A stretch of 64,000 nucleotides of DNA from Leisingera sp. ANG-M7 (GCF_000813965.1 NZ_JWLI01000001.1:248001-312000); one strand, 5' to 3'; positions 53,619-62,951 are shown, numbered from the stretch's first letter. Notes: generated from the sequence alone by a model not told the origin. Translations and numbers: made by a program.

Positions 53619-54469
53619 CAGCTAAACACCCCCATTTTGCCCAGTGTGTAAATCCCGGAGATATCGCCAATCGTGCTGTTCAGGGCGTTGGCCTGGTTCA
53701 TGTATCCACTGGCCCGGGCATTGCCTGCCGCCAGTGCGTTCTGGCTCACAGCGCCTGCATAGTTCTGGCCTGCGCCGATCTGCTGATTGGTGGCGGTCTG
53801 CCCGACCCCGGCCATGCCCGCGAGGCGGTTCAGGTAGTTGCCGTATTCGTTCGATGCGAGACCGGATGCATAGTCTGCCCCGGCCTTCAGCGTGCCGCCC
53901 GACAGGCGAAGGCCCCGGGCCGCGGCCATGCGCTCGATTGCCTTGTTGCCCTGGTCCAGATTGAACTGAAAGCCCGGCGTTTCCTGGAACCCCCGGTAGT
54001 CAAACCCTTGATTTTCATCAATCCAGTCTTGCGCTGCGCCACGGCTGTCGAAAGACCTATCCCCGACCATATACGTCGTTGTGTCCGGGGTGGCCGCCAT
54101 CCCGCCAATCGAAGGTGGACGATTCCGGCTCCAACTCTTGGTGTATGGGTTGAAAAACAGCCCATCGTGGTTCGGCTGGAGAGCATTTCCAGGCTGTGCC
54201 GGAGTGCCTGGTGTGAACACCTCCGCAATCTGATAGTCCTTGCTCTCCGGTCGGTCGGCAAGGCCAAGCTCGTAAGAGAGCGCCGACAATGCGTTCAAGC
54301 CCTGCTTGCGCTGAGGCTCTGTCAGCTCCACGCTGCGGTCGAAAATGTACCGTTGGGTTTGGTTCGCCTGATCCGCGGCGGCGGTCTGCGCCTTGGCGGC
54401 CTTGGATGCGCTGGAGGCGCTGGCCACTCCGCCAATTAGCGAACCGCCGATAAGTGCTCCTACTGGCAT
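53618..54469 (-). CDS. DNA ejection protein, P22 gp7-like by position
   Basis: The 283-residue protein starts MPVGALIGGSLIGGVASASS, a glycine-rich hydrophobic opening followed by a helical Ala/Gln segment (AKAQTAAADQANQTQRYIFD). Later it is Asn/Ala/Gly-rich (NQQIGAGQNYAGAVSQNALA). The N-terminal 'whole-structure' opening is common in phage DNA transfer proteins of this class. It overlaps the gp14-like gene by 10 bp; GTG 54478 is an alternative start. Confidence 0.68.
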   Translation of the reverse strand: MPVGALIGGSLIGGVASASSASKAAKAQTAAADQANQTQRYIFDRSVELTEPQRKQGLNALSALSYELGLADRPESKDYQIAEVFTPGTPAQPGNALQPNHDGLFFNPYTKSWSRNRPPSIGGMAATPDTTTYMVGDRSFDSRGAAQDWIDENQGFDYRGFQETPGFQFNLDQGNKAIERMAAARGLRLSGGTLKAGADYASGLASNEYGNYLNRLAGMAGVGQTATNQQIGAGQNYAGAVSQNALAAGNARASGYMNQANALNSTIGDISGIYTLGKMGVFS

Positions 54470-54855
54470 TTTTTCCACCCCTGCAAGATTACATCGCCGT
54501 CTGGTGTCGGCATTCGTCCGTATTCGAAGAAACCCAGCCTTCGCGCGAAGGCGATGGCGGGTCGGTTAGCCTCTGGTGTCCACCCGGTGATCAGGTGAAC
54601 CTCCCGGCTGTCCCAAAAGGCGCTGAGAACATCGAGCGCCGGCTCTTTCAGCCGCCCCCAGCCCTCGGGCTTGACGCCGTAGTGCGCAGTCCAGACGCCC
54701 GGCCACAGGCCGTAAGCAAACACCCCGCAGATCGGCCCGCACGCCCAGAACTCCAGTGGCTGCTCGTCTGTTATGTCCTCCGGCAGAAAACCGATCTGCT
54801 GGGACTGGTCTTGGAAGAACTCCCGCGCCTCCTGCGCGCTGATCTGCTCTGCCAT
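54460..54855 (-). CDS. P22 gp14-like (DUF2824, GNAT-fold) protein
   Basis: The 131-residue protein resembles P22 gp14: it has a GNAT-like fold with HYGVKPEGWGRLKEPALDVL, EVHLITGWTPEANRPAIAFA and RRLGFFEYGRMPTPDGDVIL. Gp14 is involved in making mature heads in P22; its exact act is unknown. It overlaps the collar gene upstream (TGATG) and the gp7-like gene downstream. No acetyltransferase activity should be assumed. Confidence 0.78.
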   Translation of the reverse strand: MAEQISAQEAREFFQDQSQQIGFLPEDITDEQPLEFWACGPICGVFAYGLWPGVWTAHYGVKPEGWGRLKEPALDVLSAFWDSREVHLITGWTPEANRPAIAFARRLGFFEYGRMPTPDGDVILQGWKKCQ

Positions 54856-55577
54856 CACGTCTTGATCAGGAAATTCACGCCCAGAACCGGTGGCAGGATG
54901 CTGAAAGCTGTGCCCGAACCTGCGCTATCCACGCTGATGCCTGTTGTGGCGCTGGCATTGGTGCCGCCCGCCGTTGCATTGTTGACCGTCACGCCGGTTG
55001 TGCTGCTGCCAGTCGTCCCGCCGCCTGTGGCCGAGGTCACATCGCTACCCGTCGCGGCATCCGCCGCCCCCGCGGCCTGGTCCACGCTATGTGTGTGCCC
55101 GGGATCCGTGATTGTGTGATTGTGAGGCGTGCCGGTGAAGGTGTGCGTGTGGCCCGGGTCCGTAATCCCGTGCGTGTGTGCCGGCATGTTGGCTGCCGAA
55201 AGCGTTTGTGTCAGCGCGCCGGCGGTTCCGAGAAGTGATGCAGCACCGCCCGCACCCATCAGGATCAAATCCTCTGCGTCTGGCAGGCTGAAGCTCGCGC
55301 CCGAGCCGCCGAAGGTGTAGCCGATGATCGCAAACAGTTCCGGGTAGCTCGTGGTGCTGATCGACTGCCCATTGCACAGGAGCCATTGACCGTCTGACGG
55401 CTCCGTGCTGGCGAGTGTTGGAAGCAGAGATCCGGTTGGCGGCCGCTGGCCCTCCTGAGTGTTGGTTTGGTTCAGAAGCTGGTCCAGAAACCGGAGAAAC
55501 CGGATATCCGGAAGAACCTCGTTTCCGACGACATAGCCGATCAACTGCCGCGGGCGGAATGACGGCAGCTTAGCCAT
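54855..55577 (-). CDS. Tail collar-type fibre protein in the gp26 (needle) place
   Basis: The 240-residue protein has a phage tail collar domain (PPTGSLLPTLASTEPSDGQW, ISTTSYPELFAIIGYTFGGS) at about 45-110 and then metal-binding-type His repeats (MPAHTHGITDPGHTHTFTGT, DPGHTHS), as in short tail fibres. In P22 this place belongs to the needle gp26, a very different protein. The collar fibre probably closes the tail or touches the host. It overlaps its neighbour gp10-like by 8 bp. Confidence 0.82.
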   Translation of the reverse strand: MAKLPSFRPRQLIGYVVGNEVLPDIRFLRFLDQLLNQTNTQEGQRPPTGSLLPTLASTEPSDGQWLLCNGQSISTTSYPELFAIIGYTFGGSGASFSLPDAEDLILMGAGGAASLLGTAGALTQTLSAANMPAHTHGITDPGHTHTFTGTPHNHTITDPGHTHSVDQAAGAADAATGSDVTSATGGGTTGSSTTGVTVNNATAGGTNASATTGISVDSAGSGTAFSILPPVLGVNFLIKT

Positions 55578-56898
55578 ACTTCGCCCCGTTTATGTCGCGC
55601 TGCACTGCGTCGGTAATCCGGATCCGGAACTGAAACCGGCGGGAGGTGCCAAGCCCGTTCCATGTCACCCGGCGGAAGTGCTGCCCCAGAGCGCCCAGAT
55701 TCCGCCATTTCTCCAGGCCCCAGGTGTGGCCGTCCTTGCTGACCTGCAGCATTACCCGGCCTGTGGCGTCAACATCACCGGAGTCGATGTTCATGTGAAC
55801 GCGGTTGATGGTGAAGAAATCTGCCTCCGCCACCGGCTGGGAAATTGCCTCTGCCTCCAGCACGCCGCCGAGATCCTGAAACGTTTCCTTGTCCAAAGTG
55901 GCAACGGCACCCGTGCTTGTACCGACGAGGAAATCGCCGTCCGTCTCCCGCACGCTGCACAGCCCGGCGAAGGCCACCTCTCCTACCCCGGTGGAGAACT
56001 CGCACCACAGGCCCGTGGTGATGTCGTAAACCACTGCAGGCTGGCCGGTGAGTCGGATCACGAAGAACTTGTGGCCCCTGTCATCCACGATGAACGCCCG
56101 GCTCAGCGTACCCGCGGCGATGGTCTTTTCAATCTCCCTGGTGCTGATCACCGTGGGAGAGGATCCGGTGGAACGATAGGCGCGCTTGTCCTGCCCCACC
56201 CAGAACACCGCGTTGTCCTCTTTTGCCATCGTGCCGGCCACCGCGCCGCGCTCGATCCTGGCTCCGGTGTTGCGCTCGAACGGAAACGCCGCGTTCCCGC
56301 TGTTGAACCAGATTTCAATCGTCTTGCTGCCAAACAGCCATATTTCCCCGTGGTCCTCAACAATTCCTACCAGCCGGTCTGCCGAACTCTCCGCAAAGGC
56401 GAAGTCAAGCGCGTCAAAGGTGGTGCCATCATCCAGGCCGCTGATCGTCAGAGCATCCGCGCGGCCCCCTGAGGTGCCGATCACAAGGAAGTAGCCATCC
56501 AGGAAGGCAACACCTATCGGGCTGGTGACTGCGCCTGTGGTGTATTCCGTGGTCGTGGTGCCGTTGCAAATGTAGTATTTTCCGCCAGCGACAATGGCGA
56601 CCTCATCGCTGCTGGATGCCATTTGGGTATTCACGTCATCCAGTACGCCGCCAACATCCGTGGCCGTTCCGCCGCTGATCCTGTAGACCCGGCCTCCGGC
56701 AACAGCGTAGACCGTGCCGTTCAGGTCCTCCATGGCGCGCACCGGCCCGGCGAGGCTGTACTTGCTCAGCAGACCGGAGCGCCCCAGAACAACTGCGGGA
56801 GCAATGCCGTCCGCCTGCCGCAGGAAGTAGTTCTTCAGGCGCTCGCCGCTGTATCCCGGCTCATCCTTGCTCTGCCGCGCGAAGGGGATCAGGGGCAT
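55570..56898 (-). CDS. P22 gp10-like tail hub (packaged-DNA stabilisation) protein
   Basis: The 442-residue protein starts MPLIPFARQSKDEPGYSGER and has the repeated beta pattern of the gp10 family (VYAVAGGRVYRISGG, FLDGYFLVIGTSGGRADALT, IWLFGSKTIEIWFNSGNAAF). Gp10 plugs the portal vertex after DNA packaging and holds the tailspikes. GTGAGG precedes the chosen ATG 56898, 7 bp after the gp4-like stop; an upstream start at 56925 would overlap it. Confidence 0.88.
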   Translation of the reverse strand: MPLIPFARQSKDEPGYSGERLKNYFLRQADGIAPAVVLGRSGLLSKYSLAGPVRAMEDLNGTVYAVAGGRVYRISGGTATDVGGVLDDVNTQMASSSDEVAIVAGGKYYICNGTTTTEYTTGAVTSPIGVAFLDGYFLVIGTSGGRADALTISGLDDGTTFDALDFAFAESSADRLVGIVEDHGEIWLFGSKTIEIWFNSGNAAFPFERNTGARIERGAVAGTMAKEDNAVFWVGQDKRAYRSTGSSPTVISTREIEKTIAAGTLSRAFIVDDRGHKFFVIRLTGQPAVVYDITTGLWCEFSTGVGEVAFAGLCSVRETDGDFLVGTSTGAVATLDKETFQDLGGVLEAEAISQPVAEADFFTINRVHMNIDSGDVDATGRVMLQVSKDGHTWGLEKWRNLGALGQHFRRVTWNGLGTSRRFQFRIRITDAVQRDINGAKYG

Positions 56899-56905
56899 TA
56901 GTACC

Positions 56906-57304
56906 TCACCGCCATTGATACCCAAGCGTGCCGTCGCGCTCTTTCTTGCTCGGCACCTCGGTCACAGCCTTGTCAAACGACACGGTGTCGATGGTCAGAT
57001 ATGCGGCTTGGATCGCACGGAAAAAGTCATCCGCATTGAAGCTGGCGGGCAGATTAAATTCCGGCCCAACCGCCTCCGCCAAAAGCAGGACGGTGCCATG
57101 CTCGTACTCCGGTCCAAGCGGGAAAGTGTCGCTGAGGCCCTTGTCAGTGTGCGTGATATCGACGCCGCGCAGCTTCCACTCATGAAGCATGGCGTTCAAC
57201 TGCTCGTTGCCTTCATCGGCCTGCTCAGCTTCGAGGCTCTCGCCGGACCCCGCAATCCGGGCCTTGCGATACGCCCGCGTGACGATATCCCGCATGGTCG
57301 CCAT
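56906..57304 (-). CDS. P22 gp4-like tail accessory factor (head completion)
   Basis: The 132-residue helical protein has the gp4 pattern (MRDIVTRAYRKARIAGSGES, NEQLNAMLHEWKLRGVDI, LLLAEAVGPEFNLP). In P22, gp4 binds the portal ring, is the first tail part to join, and has also been reported to have muramidase activity. No lysozyme-like triad can be seen here. It starts 3 bp after the 54-aa gene. Confidence 0.85.
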   Translation of the reverse strand: MATMRDIVTRAYRKARIAGSGESLEAEQADEGNEQLNAMLHEWKLRGVDITHTDKGLSDTFPLGPEYEHGTVLLLAEAVGPEFNLPASFNADDFFRAIQAAYLTIDTVSFDKAVTEVPSKKERDGTLGYQWR

Positions 57305-57307
57305 GGG

Positions 57308-57472
57308 TTAGCCCTTGCGCTTCAGTTTTGCGGGGGTGTCCTGCCAGCCCTTCGATGGCCGGCCCTCAGGGAACAGCTTGGCCTCAACCTCGCCATCCAC
57401 CAAGCGATATCCCCATTGGGGGACGCCTTTGGTTTCTGCCTTCTCGGTCATGGTTTCTGCCTTCTCGGTCAT
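57308..57472 (-). CDS. Small basic phage protein, 54 aa, with duplicated start
   Basis: The frame reads MTEKAETMTEKAETKGVPQW and ends TPAKLKRKG. The first 21 bp are repeated exactly, so it has two start codons (57472 and 57451), and the repeat also carries a GAGAAGG ribosome-site-like run. It is too short for many gene callers. It sits between the coat and gp4-like genes, just after a terminator-like hairpin. The real start is probably 57451. Confidence 0.7.
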   Translation of the reverse strand: MTEKAETMTEKAETKGVPQWGYRLVDGEVEAKLFPEGRPSKGWQDTPAKLKRKG

Positions 57473-57476
57473 GAAA

Positions 57477-57503
57477 GAAAACCGGGGCCGCTACAGCCCC
57501 GGT
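57477..57503 (-). terminator. Terminator-like hairpin after the coat gene
   Basis: On the leftward strand ACCGGGGC (57503-57496) pairs with GCCCCGGT (57488-57481), followed by TTTCTTTC. It lies 8 bp after the coat gene and may lower the level of later tail genes relative to coat. Confidence 0.65.
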
Positions 57504-57510
57504 GTTTGCC

Positions 57511-58755
57511 TTAACCCCAGAGCCGGCAAGCCAGATCCGGGTAGATCGCTTTGCGGCCATAGAGGATATCCAGGCGGATGATGTCCTCGTCGCTGTCGAT
57601 GTCGTAGTCTTTGACAACACGAATGCTCAGGCCGTTGTGGCTCTCACGCGCCTTGAAGGCCACGCCATCCGGCATCTGCAGCGGGCAAGTCACCAGCGCA
57701 AAGGCGTTCTTGTGGAAGCCCATGTTCTGCGGATAGGCCGTGCCGCCGGTGCCCAGAACAGTGATTGCCGCGTCATCGGCTGGCGCCGCACCGACGGTCT
57801 GCTGCGGGCCGCTGGTGATAATCGGCGGCGAAATGGTCAGAGCCGCCGGGCCGGTGGACGCGCCGGAGTCCGCATCTGCCAGAACGGTGAACTGCTGCAG
57901 ATACGGCATCACGGTTTTGCCGGTCGATCCTTCACCCGGAACCGGGTTCACAGCGTAGACGCCAGCGATGGTGAACACGTCACCCGCCTTCAGAATACCG
58001 GTGGTGGAGTTCGTCCAGCCATCGGTGTTCAGCGTCTGCGACCAGGTCGCCCCAGTGGCAGCTGCATAGGTCACATTCTGCGCGCCGCCATTGACCAGGG
58101 GGGTGCCGGTGGCAACGCCCACGGTGTGGGACTGCACGTTCTGGGTCGAGAAGGTATCGAAACCCGCCACATATCCGACAGACGCGCGCTCATAGGCCGA
58201 TTTGCCCATTGCGCCGACGCTATCCAGGGTCAGCTGATTGCCCGCAACGGCATAGTGCGCCGCCGGGTTCATGACCATAGACCGGCCATCCGACATAACC
58301 GCCATTTCGTCCAGCCGCTGTGCGGCATCCGCCACATTTGCGAAGCTGGCCGGGGTGGTACCGGGGGTGCCGACCGAGTTCCAGGCGGTGTAGTACAGGC
58401 CCATCAGGGACCGGTCCACGGTGTTCGCCAGGGTGATGGCGGCGGGCTTGATGTAGCGCTCCGAATACTCCTCGACGGACAGGGTCAGATCCTGGGTCGT
58501 GAACTTCCAGGAGACGTGCTTGCGCTGATCCACGGTGATCGAGGTGCTTTTTTCCTCGACGTCCTGGTTCACGCGGGTCGCGCCGTCAGCGGTGTAGAAT
58601 TTCACCGGACGGCGGATCGACACAGTATCGCCTTGCCCGCCGGTGAATTCCTTCTTGTATTCCCGGTGCACGCGGTTCGCCATGACCAGGTTGTTTTCCA
58701 GCTGCATCAGCGCCTCTTTGGCGATCAGGCTGGGGGTGATGAGGGCATTAGCCAT
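57511..58755 (-). CDS. Major coat (capsid) protein, P22 gp5-like
   Basis: The 414-residue protein opens MANALITPSLIAKEALMQLE and has the HK97/P22-fold pattern (VHREYKKEFTGGQGDTVSIR, KFTTQDLTLSVEEYSERYI, and the C-terminal IRVVKDYDIDSDEDIIRLDI). P22 coat is 430 residues, so length agrees. It forms the icosahedral shell around scaffold. A long Ala/Gly/Thr-rich stretch (residues about 220-330) marks the variable insertion region. It follows scaffold by 11 bp. Confidence 0.92.
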   Translation of the reverse strand: MANALITPSLIAKEALMQLENNLVMANRVHREYKKEFTGGQGDTVSIRRPVKFYTADGATRVNQDVEEKSTSITVDQRKHVSWKFTTQDLTLSVEEYSERYIKPAAITLANTVDRSLMGLYYTAWNSVGTPGTTPASFANVADAAQRLDEMAVMSDGRSMVMNPAAHYAVAGNQLTLDSVGAMGKSAYERASVGYVAGFDTFSTQNVQSHTVGVATGTPLVNGGAQNVTYAAATGATWSQTLNTDGWTNSTTGILKAGDVFTIAGVYAVNPVPGEGSTGKTVMPYLQQFTVLADADSGASTGPAALTISPPIITSGPQQTVGAAPADDAAITVLGTGGTAYPQNMGFHKNAFALVTCPLQMPDGVAFKARESHNGLSIRVVKDYDIDSDEDIIRLDILYGRKAIYPDLACRLWG

Positions 58756-58766
58756 TCCTCAGTTCC

Positions 58767-59606
58767 TCAGATTTTGCCTGCTGCACGCGCGGCCTTGTAT
58801 TCGGCCATCGTCATATCCTTGGGGTCTTTCAACCCCGACGATTTTCCTTTGACCGGGTTCACGGGTGCAGGGGCTTGGGTGGTGGTCCGGGGCTTGGGCG
58901 TCTGCGCTGTCACGGTGCGTTCCAGCATCCGCATTGCCCCAACGAGTTCCGGCGCCGGCATCTGCGCGAGTTCGCGCGCCAGCTCCTTGTTCATCCCCAA
59001 GTGATAGGCGACGTCAGCACCGTTGTCGGACAACGCGATAAGGTGCGCCATGTCCGGGGTGATTGAAACGTCAGGGGCCTGCACGACAGCATCGAAGTCC
59101 GCGTATCGGGTGCGCGCTTCGTCGGACTGGGCTGCCCAATTCTGGGCGGCTTCCTCTGCCTGACGCTTCTGCACATCCTCGGTCTGCTTCTTGCTCTCTG
59201 CGGCCTCGCGCTCGGCTTCTTGGACTTGACGGCTGTTCATTCGTTGCTCAGCCTTGTAGGCCGAAAGCTCCGCAAGATATTCGTCGTGGTCCGTGAAGTC
59301 CTCCATCTTTGGGGGGGTAGATTCCACGCCCTTGAGGCGCGCCAGCTCACGCTCCGCCTTGTCTGCCCGCTCCTGGGCTTCCTTGGCTTCTTGCTTCACG
59401 CGGTCCATCTGCGCCTTTCGGCGCTGGTTCCGCGTTGTGCGCTCGCTTTTTTCCTCGGCCTCCGGTTTCCCGTCATCCTCGGCGGGCTGTTCCGCATCGG
59501 TCTGCCCTTCTGTGTTTTCCGTCGCTTCCGACGCCTGATCTGCCTCAGGGGTCACGGCTTCCGGGGCTGCTCCCGCTTCCGGGGCTGCCTGCGCTTCTTC
59601 CGTCAT
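58767..59606 (-). CDS. Scaffolding protein, P22 gp8-like
   Basis: The 279-residue protein is very acidic at the N-terminus (EAVTPEADQASEATENTEGQ), then forms a long coiled coil (QAQMDRVKQEAKEAQERADK given in part, residues about 65-150), and ends in a basic helix (KDMTMAEYKAARAAGKI) that fits the helix-turn-helix by which P22 scaffold binds coat. The place between portal and coat is the P22 order. Scaffold leaves the head when DNA enters. Confidence 0.88.
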   Translation of the reverse strand: MTEEAQAAPEAGAAPEAVTPEADQASEATENTEGQTDAEQPAEDDGKPEAEEKSERTTRNQRRKAQMDRVKQEAKEAQERADKAERELARLKGVESTPPKMEDFTDHDEYLAELSAYKAEQRMNSRQVQEAEREAAESKKQTEDVQKRQAEEAAQNWAAQSDEARTRYADFDAVVQAPDVSITPDMAHLIALSDNGADVAYHLGMNKELARELAQMPAPELVGAMRMLERTVTAQTPKPRTTTQAPAPVNPVKGKSSGLKDPKDMTMAEYKAARAAGKI

Positions 59607-59619
59607 TGCTCGATTTTCC

Positions 59620-61599
59620 TTAGAAAATGGGGCCTTGCCCCTGTTGCATTAGCCCTTGAAGGGCACGGGCGACTTGCTGCTGCACGAGCTGCGAAATCGC
59701 CGCGTCAAGCTGGCCGTTTTGAAGGGCCAATTCCAACGAGGCTGTTGCGGCCTCTGTCTGCGCCTTTTGCGCATCCGCCTCGGCCTCTGTGGCCTCTGCG
59801 TCCGCTTTGCGCATCTCGGTCTGCTGGGCCGCCATCTGCATTTCTTCTGCCTTGGCCTGCTCTTCCATGGCTGCCTGCATCTGTTTCTTTTCCTCTGGCG
59901 ACAGGTCCTCCATGTCCCGGAACTGCGGGGGCAATGCCTTCTTGAGGCGGTCTGCAAAGCGGTCGGCATCCGGCCAGTCCATCGACTTAGCGATGAGGTC
60001 ACCCGTGACTTGCGCCGCACCCGGGACAGCCCGGATGAATTCCAGCATCCCCTCTGCGGTCTCCTGGCGACGGGTTGCGTAGTTCGGGCCGACATTCACA
60101 CGGATATCGTACTTGCCAACGGTCAGGTCATTGACCGGAATTGCCATAAGCGTGCCATCCGGCGACACGCCAATCTGCTGCTCGTTGATGCGCTCCATTT
60201 TCTCCGCATCATCCTGGCCCAAGATGCGGATCGTGCGTTTGGTGTCGTAAATCTTCGGGATCATGTCCACGATGATGCGCCCGGCCGTTCCGATAGCCTC
60301 CGCCATGTTGTCGGAGTAGATTGAGGTGGACACGTCGCTTTCCATCTGGCGCTGCCGGATCGCAACGCCTGATTTCTCGTTGCTGGCGTTGCCAAGCGCG
60401 CTGTCATAGATGCCGGTGGTGGCCTTCAGATCCTCTGCCGCACTCATGACCTGCTCGAACATGGCTTGTGAGCTGATCGGAGGGGTCGCTCGCTGCGGCG
60501 GCGGGGCCTTTTCGTCGGGGTGGTATGGCAGATATGGTCGGTTCTTCTGGTTCGCCTGATTCCAAAAGGTCTCAAGCCCGGCAATCTGCTTGGCGGTCAC
60601 AATGTACGGCGCTTTCGGCTGCAGCGCGGCAAATTCGGTCTGTGCAGATCGCCAATAGTTGTACATCTGCTGCGCATCTTTGGCGTAACGGATCACACTG
60701 GACCTGTGGACGCGGTCGCCAACGTGCCATTCCTCCCCTGTCACAGCCACAACCGGGATATAGCGGCAAGGCTGCTCCTGCGGCCCGTCAAGCACCTCCT
60801 GCCCACTCAGCTTAGCCCACATGACCTTGTGCGACTTGACCTTGCGGCGCTTCGCCAGGGGCATCGGCGCCACAAACTTCTCCGCCGGGATCACCTCGCC
60901 GCTCTGAAGCAGAACAATTTCCCGCTCTACCGGCTCTTTCCAGTAGTATTCCGCGACAACAACCTTGTCGTTTTCCTGCCAGTGCTCCAGACCGTCGGTT
61001 GCGCCATCGGCCTCAACGTCTACGGCCTTTTTCCCCGGATATGCCGCTTCGAACTCATCCCGCGCCATTTGCTCGGTGATGAAGATGTACCCTGCGTCCT
61101 CTCGGGTCGGCAATTCCGCGGTCGGGTCGCAATAGACGCTGAGAGGGTTGCGGATACCCTTCAGCTTAATCTCCTGCAGAAAGCTGTCGTCGCTCTCGTA
61201 GTCCGTGAGGATGCGAAACCATCCGATAGAACTTGCCGCGGCCTGCTCCGCCGAGCGCTCATAGATGCGGCTGGCGTTGCTGGAATACTCAATCTGCCGG
61301 ATCAAGCCTTCGTAGATCTCGGCAATATCGCCGCTGGCTTCATCATCCGCCGGAATAACATTGATTGCCGGGTTCATGCGGCGAATGTCGCCAGTCACTT
61401 GGCGCACAAACTGCGGCAGCCGGTTCATCGTGAGGCACGGCTTGCTCTCGCTCTCACGTTCGCGGCGGATATCCTCGGGCCATTGCTTGCCCACCAGCTT
61501 TTCGAGGTCGTCCAGTTCCTCCAGACGGTTTTCACGGTCTGCCTCGATGGACTCCGCCATGCGCGAGCGGGCGAGTTTCAGCAGCTTTTGATGCTTCAT
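59620..61599 (-). CDS. Portal protein, P22 gp1-like
   Basis: The 659-residue protein has the P22-type portal pattern: LMRLARSRM-like opening followed by ENRLEELDDLEKLVGKQWPE, CLTMNRLPQFVRQVTGDIRR, and a long C-terminal helix rich in Ala/Glu/Gln (the barrel) from about residue 560. It forms a 12-fold ring at one vertex, through which DNA enters and leaves. It overlaps the TerL gene by ATGA. Confidence 0.92.
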   Translation of the reverse strand: MKHQKLLKLARSRMAESIEADRENRLEELDDLEKLVGKQWPEDIRRERESESKPCLTMNRLPQFVRQVTGDIRRMNPAINVIPADDEASGDIAEIYEGLIRQIEYSSNASRIYERSAEQAAASSIGWFRILTDYESDDSFLQEIKLKGIRNPLSVYCDPTAELPTREDAGYIFITEQMARDEFEAAYPGKKAVDVEADGATDGLEHWQENDKVVVAEYYWKEPVEREIVLLQSGEVIPAEKFVAPMPLAKRRKVKSHKVMWAKLSGQEVLDGPQEQPCRYIPVVAVTGEEWHVGDRVHRSSVIRYAKDAQQMYNYWRSAQTEFAALQPKAPYIVTAKQIAGLETFWNQANQKNRPYLPYHPDEKAPPPQRATPPISSQAMFEQVMSAAEDLKATTGIYDSALGNASNEKSGVAIRQRQMESDVSTSIYSDNMAEAIGTAGRIIVDMIPKIYDTKRTIRILGQDDAEKMERINEQQIGVSPDGTLMAIPVNDLTVGKYDIRVNVGPNYATRRQETAEGMLEFIRAVPGAAQVTGDLIAKSMDWPDADRFADRLKKALPPQFRDMEDLSPEEKKQMQAAMEEQAKAEEMQMAAQQTEMRKADAEATEAEADAQKAQTEAATASLELALQNGQLDAAISQLVQQQVARALQGLMQQGQGPIF

Positions 61600-62951
61600 G
61601 ATGCTAGGAACCCTCCGCCGCTTCCGCGGCTGCCGTAGAACCGGGACACATCAGGAATTGTGTCCACCATGTCCGGGAAAAGCTCAGTGCACGCCCAAAC
61701 CAGCGCGTCCGCCCGATCTGGGCTGTTATCGCCCTGATAGCCTTCATTGGTGAATTGGGTGAGCTGGTTTTCCAGTTCGGGCATCTGCCCTACGTGCCGA
61801 ACCCTGCCCTGCGCATACAGCGCCGCCACCGGCTCGGCCCTGACGTGCTTGCCGCGGGTTGCGCGGACCTGAATAACATTGACGTGAGGGGCTACCGTCC
61901 GAATGGTATGCTCAACCATGTCGCCACCCTGGTTAACCTCCGCGACAATCGCATCAGCCTGGTGCTTGTGATACAGCGCAACCGCGGCTTTCGCCCAATC
62001 TGCCGGGGAGCCGCCTTGGCTGGCGTCCTCCAGAACATACCCGGCTTGGTCCTGATCTGATCCCGCTGCACCCACCGCGACTATGCCGTGCTCGTTGCTT
62101 TCTTCTGTGTTGGTCGTGGCCGGGTCGATTGCAATCACTGTGCGGCGCAGATCCGGTGCCCGTGATACCCGGTATGCGTCAATACCACCTTGCGACCATA
62201 GAGCGCCAGGAAGGTCTCCCAGGATTTCCGCGTTTAGTTCCTGCCTGCCCAACCGTGTGCCGGCGTACCTTTGTTCCACTTTGCGCAAGAACGCCTTTGC
62301 GAGGTTGGCCCTGTTGTCCATGGTGCTACCGCGGGTGACATGCACCTTGCCTTCCTGCCCAGCCACCATTGCCTTGACCAGTTCAGTGGGCCTAGGGGTC
62401 GTCGTGACCAGCACACGCGGATGGTCGCCTAAGCGCAAGCCAAACTGCAGCATATCCCATGTTTCGCGGGCATAGCGCCATTTAGCTAACTCATCGCACC
62501 ATGCGGTATCGAACTGAGGGCCACGAAGCTGGTTCGGCTCAGTCGCGTTGTAGCCCAGGGCCACAGCTCCATTCCTGAACGTCACCCGCACCGGCTTAAA
62601 GCGAACGTGCGGACGCTCATGCTCTGGGAATACAGACAACAATCCTGAATCCCCGTTGATCATGACCTCCTCAAGGTCTTTCTGCGTCTCCGCAATGAGA
62701 GCTATGCGCTTCGCCCCTGCCTGCACCTGCTCCCTGATCCACTCGGCACCGGTTCTGGTTTTGCCCCATCCCCTGCCCGCTAGGCACAACCAGACGTCCC
62801 AATCGCCACTTGGCGCTACCTGATCCTGCCGCGCCAGAAAGCCACGCCAATCGAAAAGAAGGGCCGCGGCCTCCTGATCGGTAAGCTGCGATAGAGCTTT
62901 CGCCCTCTCATCGGCGGGGAGCGCGGCCAGGCGCTCGGCAAGAGAACTCAT
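61596..62951 (-). CDS. Terminase large subunit
   Basis: The 451-residue protein has an N-terminal ATPase with a Walker A motif (residues 58-65, AGRGWGKT), a Walker B-like TAWCDELAKW, and a C-terminal RNase H-type nuclease with acidic residues in VIAIDPATTN, AEVNQGGD and DRADALVWA. It cuts concatemeric DNA and pumps it into the head. It overlaps portal and TerS by ATGA each. Confidence 0.95.
   Translation of the reverse strand: MSSLAERLAALPADERAKALSQLTDQEAAALLFDWRGFLARQDQVAPSGDWDVWLCLAGRGWGKTRTGAEWIREQVQAGAKRIALIAETQKDLEEVMINGDSGLLSVFPEHERPHVRFKPVRVTFRNGAVALGYNATEPNQLRGPQFDTAWCDELAKWRYARETWDMLQFGLRLGDHPRVLVTTTPRPTELVKAMVAGQEGKVHVTRGSTMDNRANLAKAFLRKVEQRYAGTRLGRQELNAEILGDLPGALWSQGGIDAYRVSRAPDLRRTVIAIDPATTNTEESNEHGIVAVGAAGSDQDQAGYVLEDASQGGSPADWAKAAVALYHKHQADAIVAEVNQGGDMVEHTIRTVAPHVNVIQVRATRGKHVRAEPVAALYAQGRVRHVGQMPELENQLTQFTNEGYQGDNSPDRADALVWACTELFPDMVDTIPDVSRFYGSRGSGGGFLAS

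Noticed and set aside
57502-59004. Rightward open frame of 500 codons
   Set aside because: It lies across the coat gene and part of the scaffold gene on the other strand and shows no domain.
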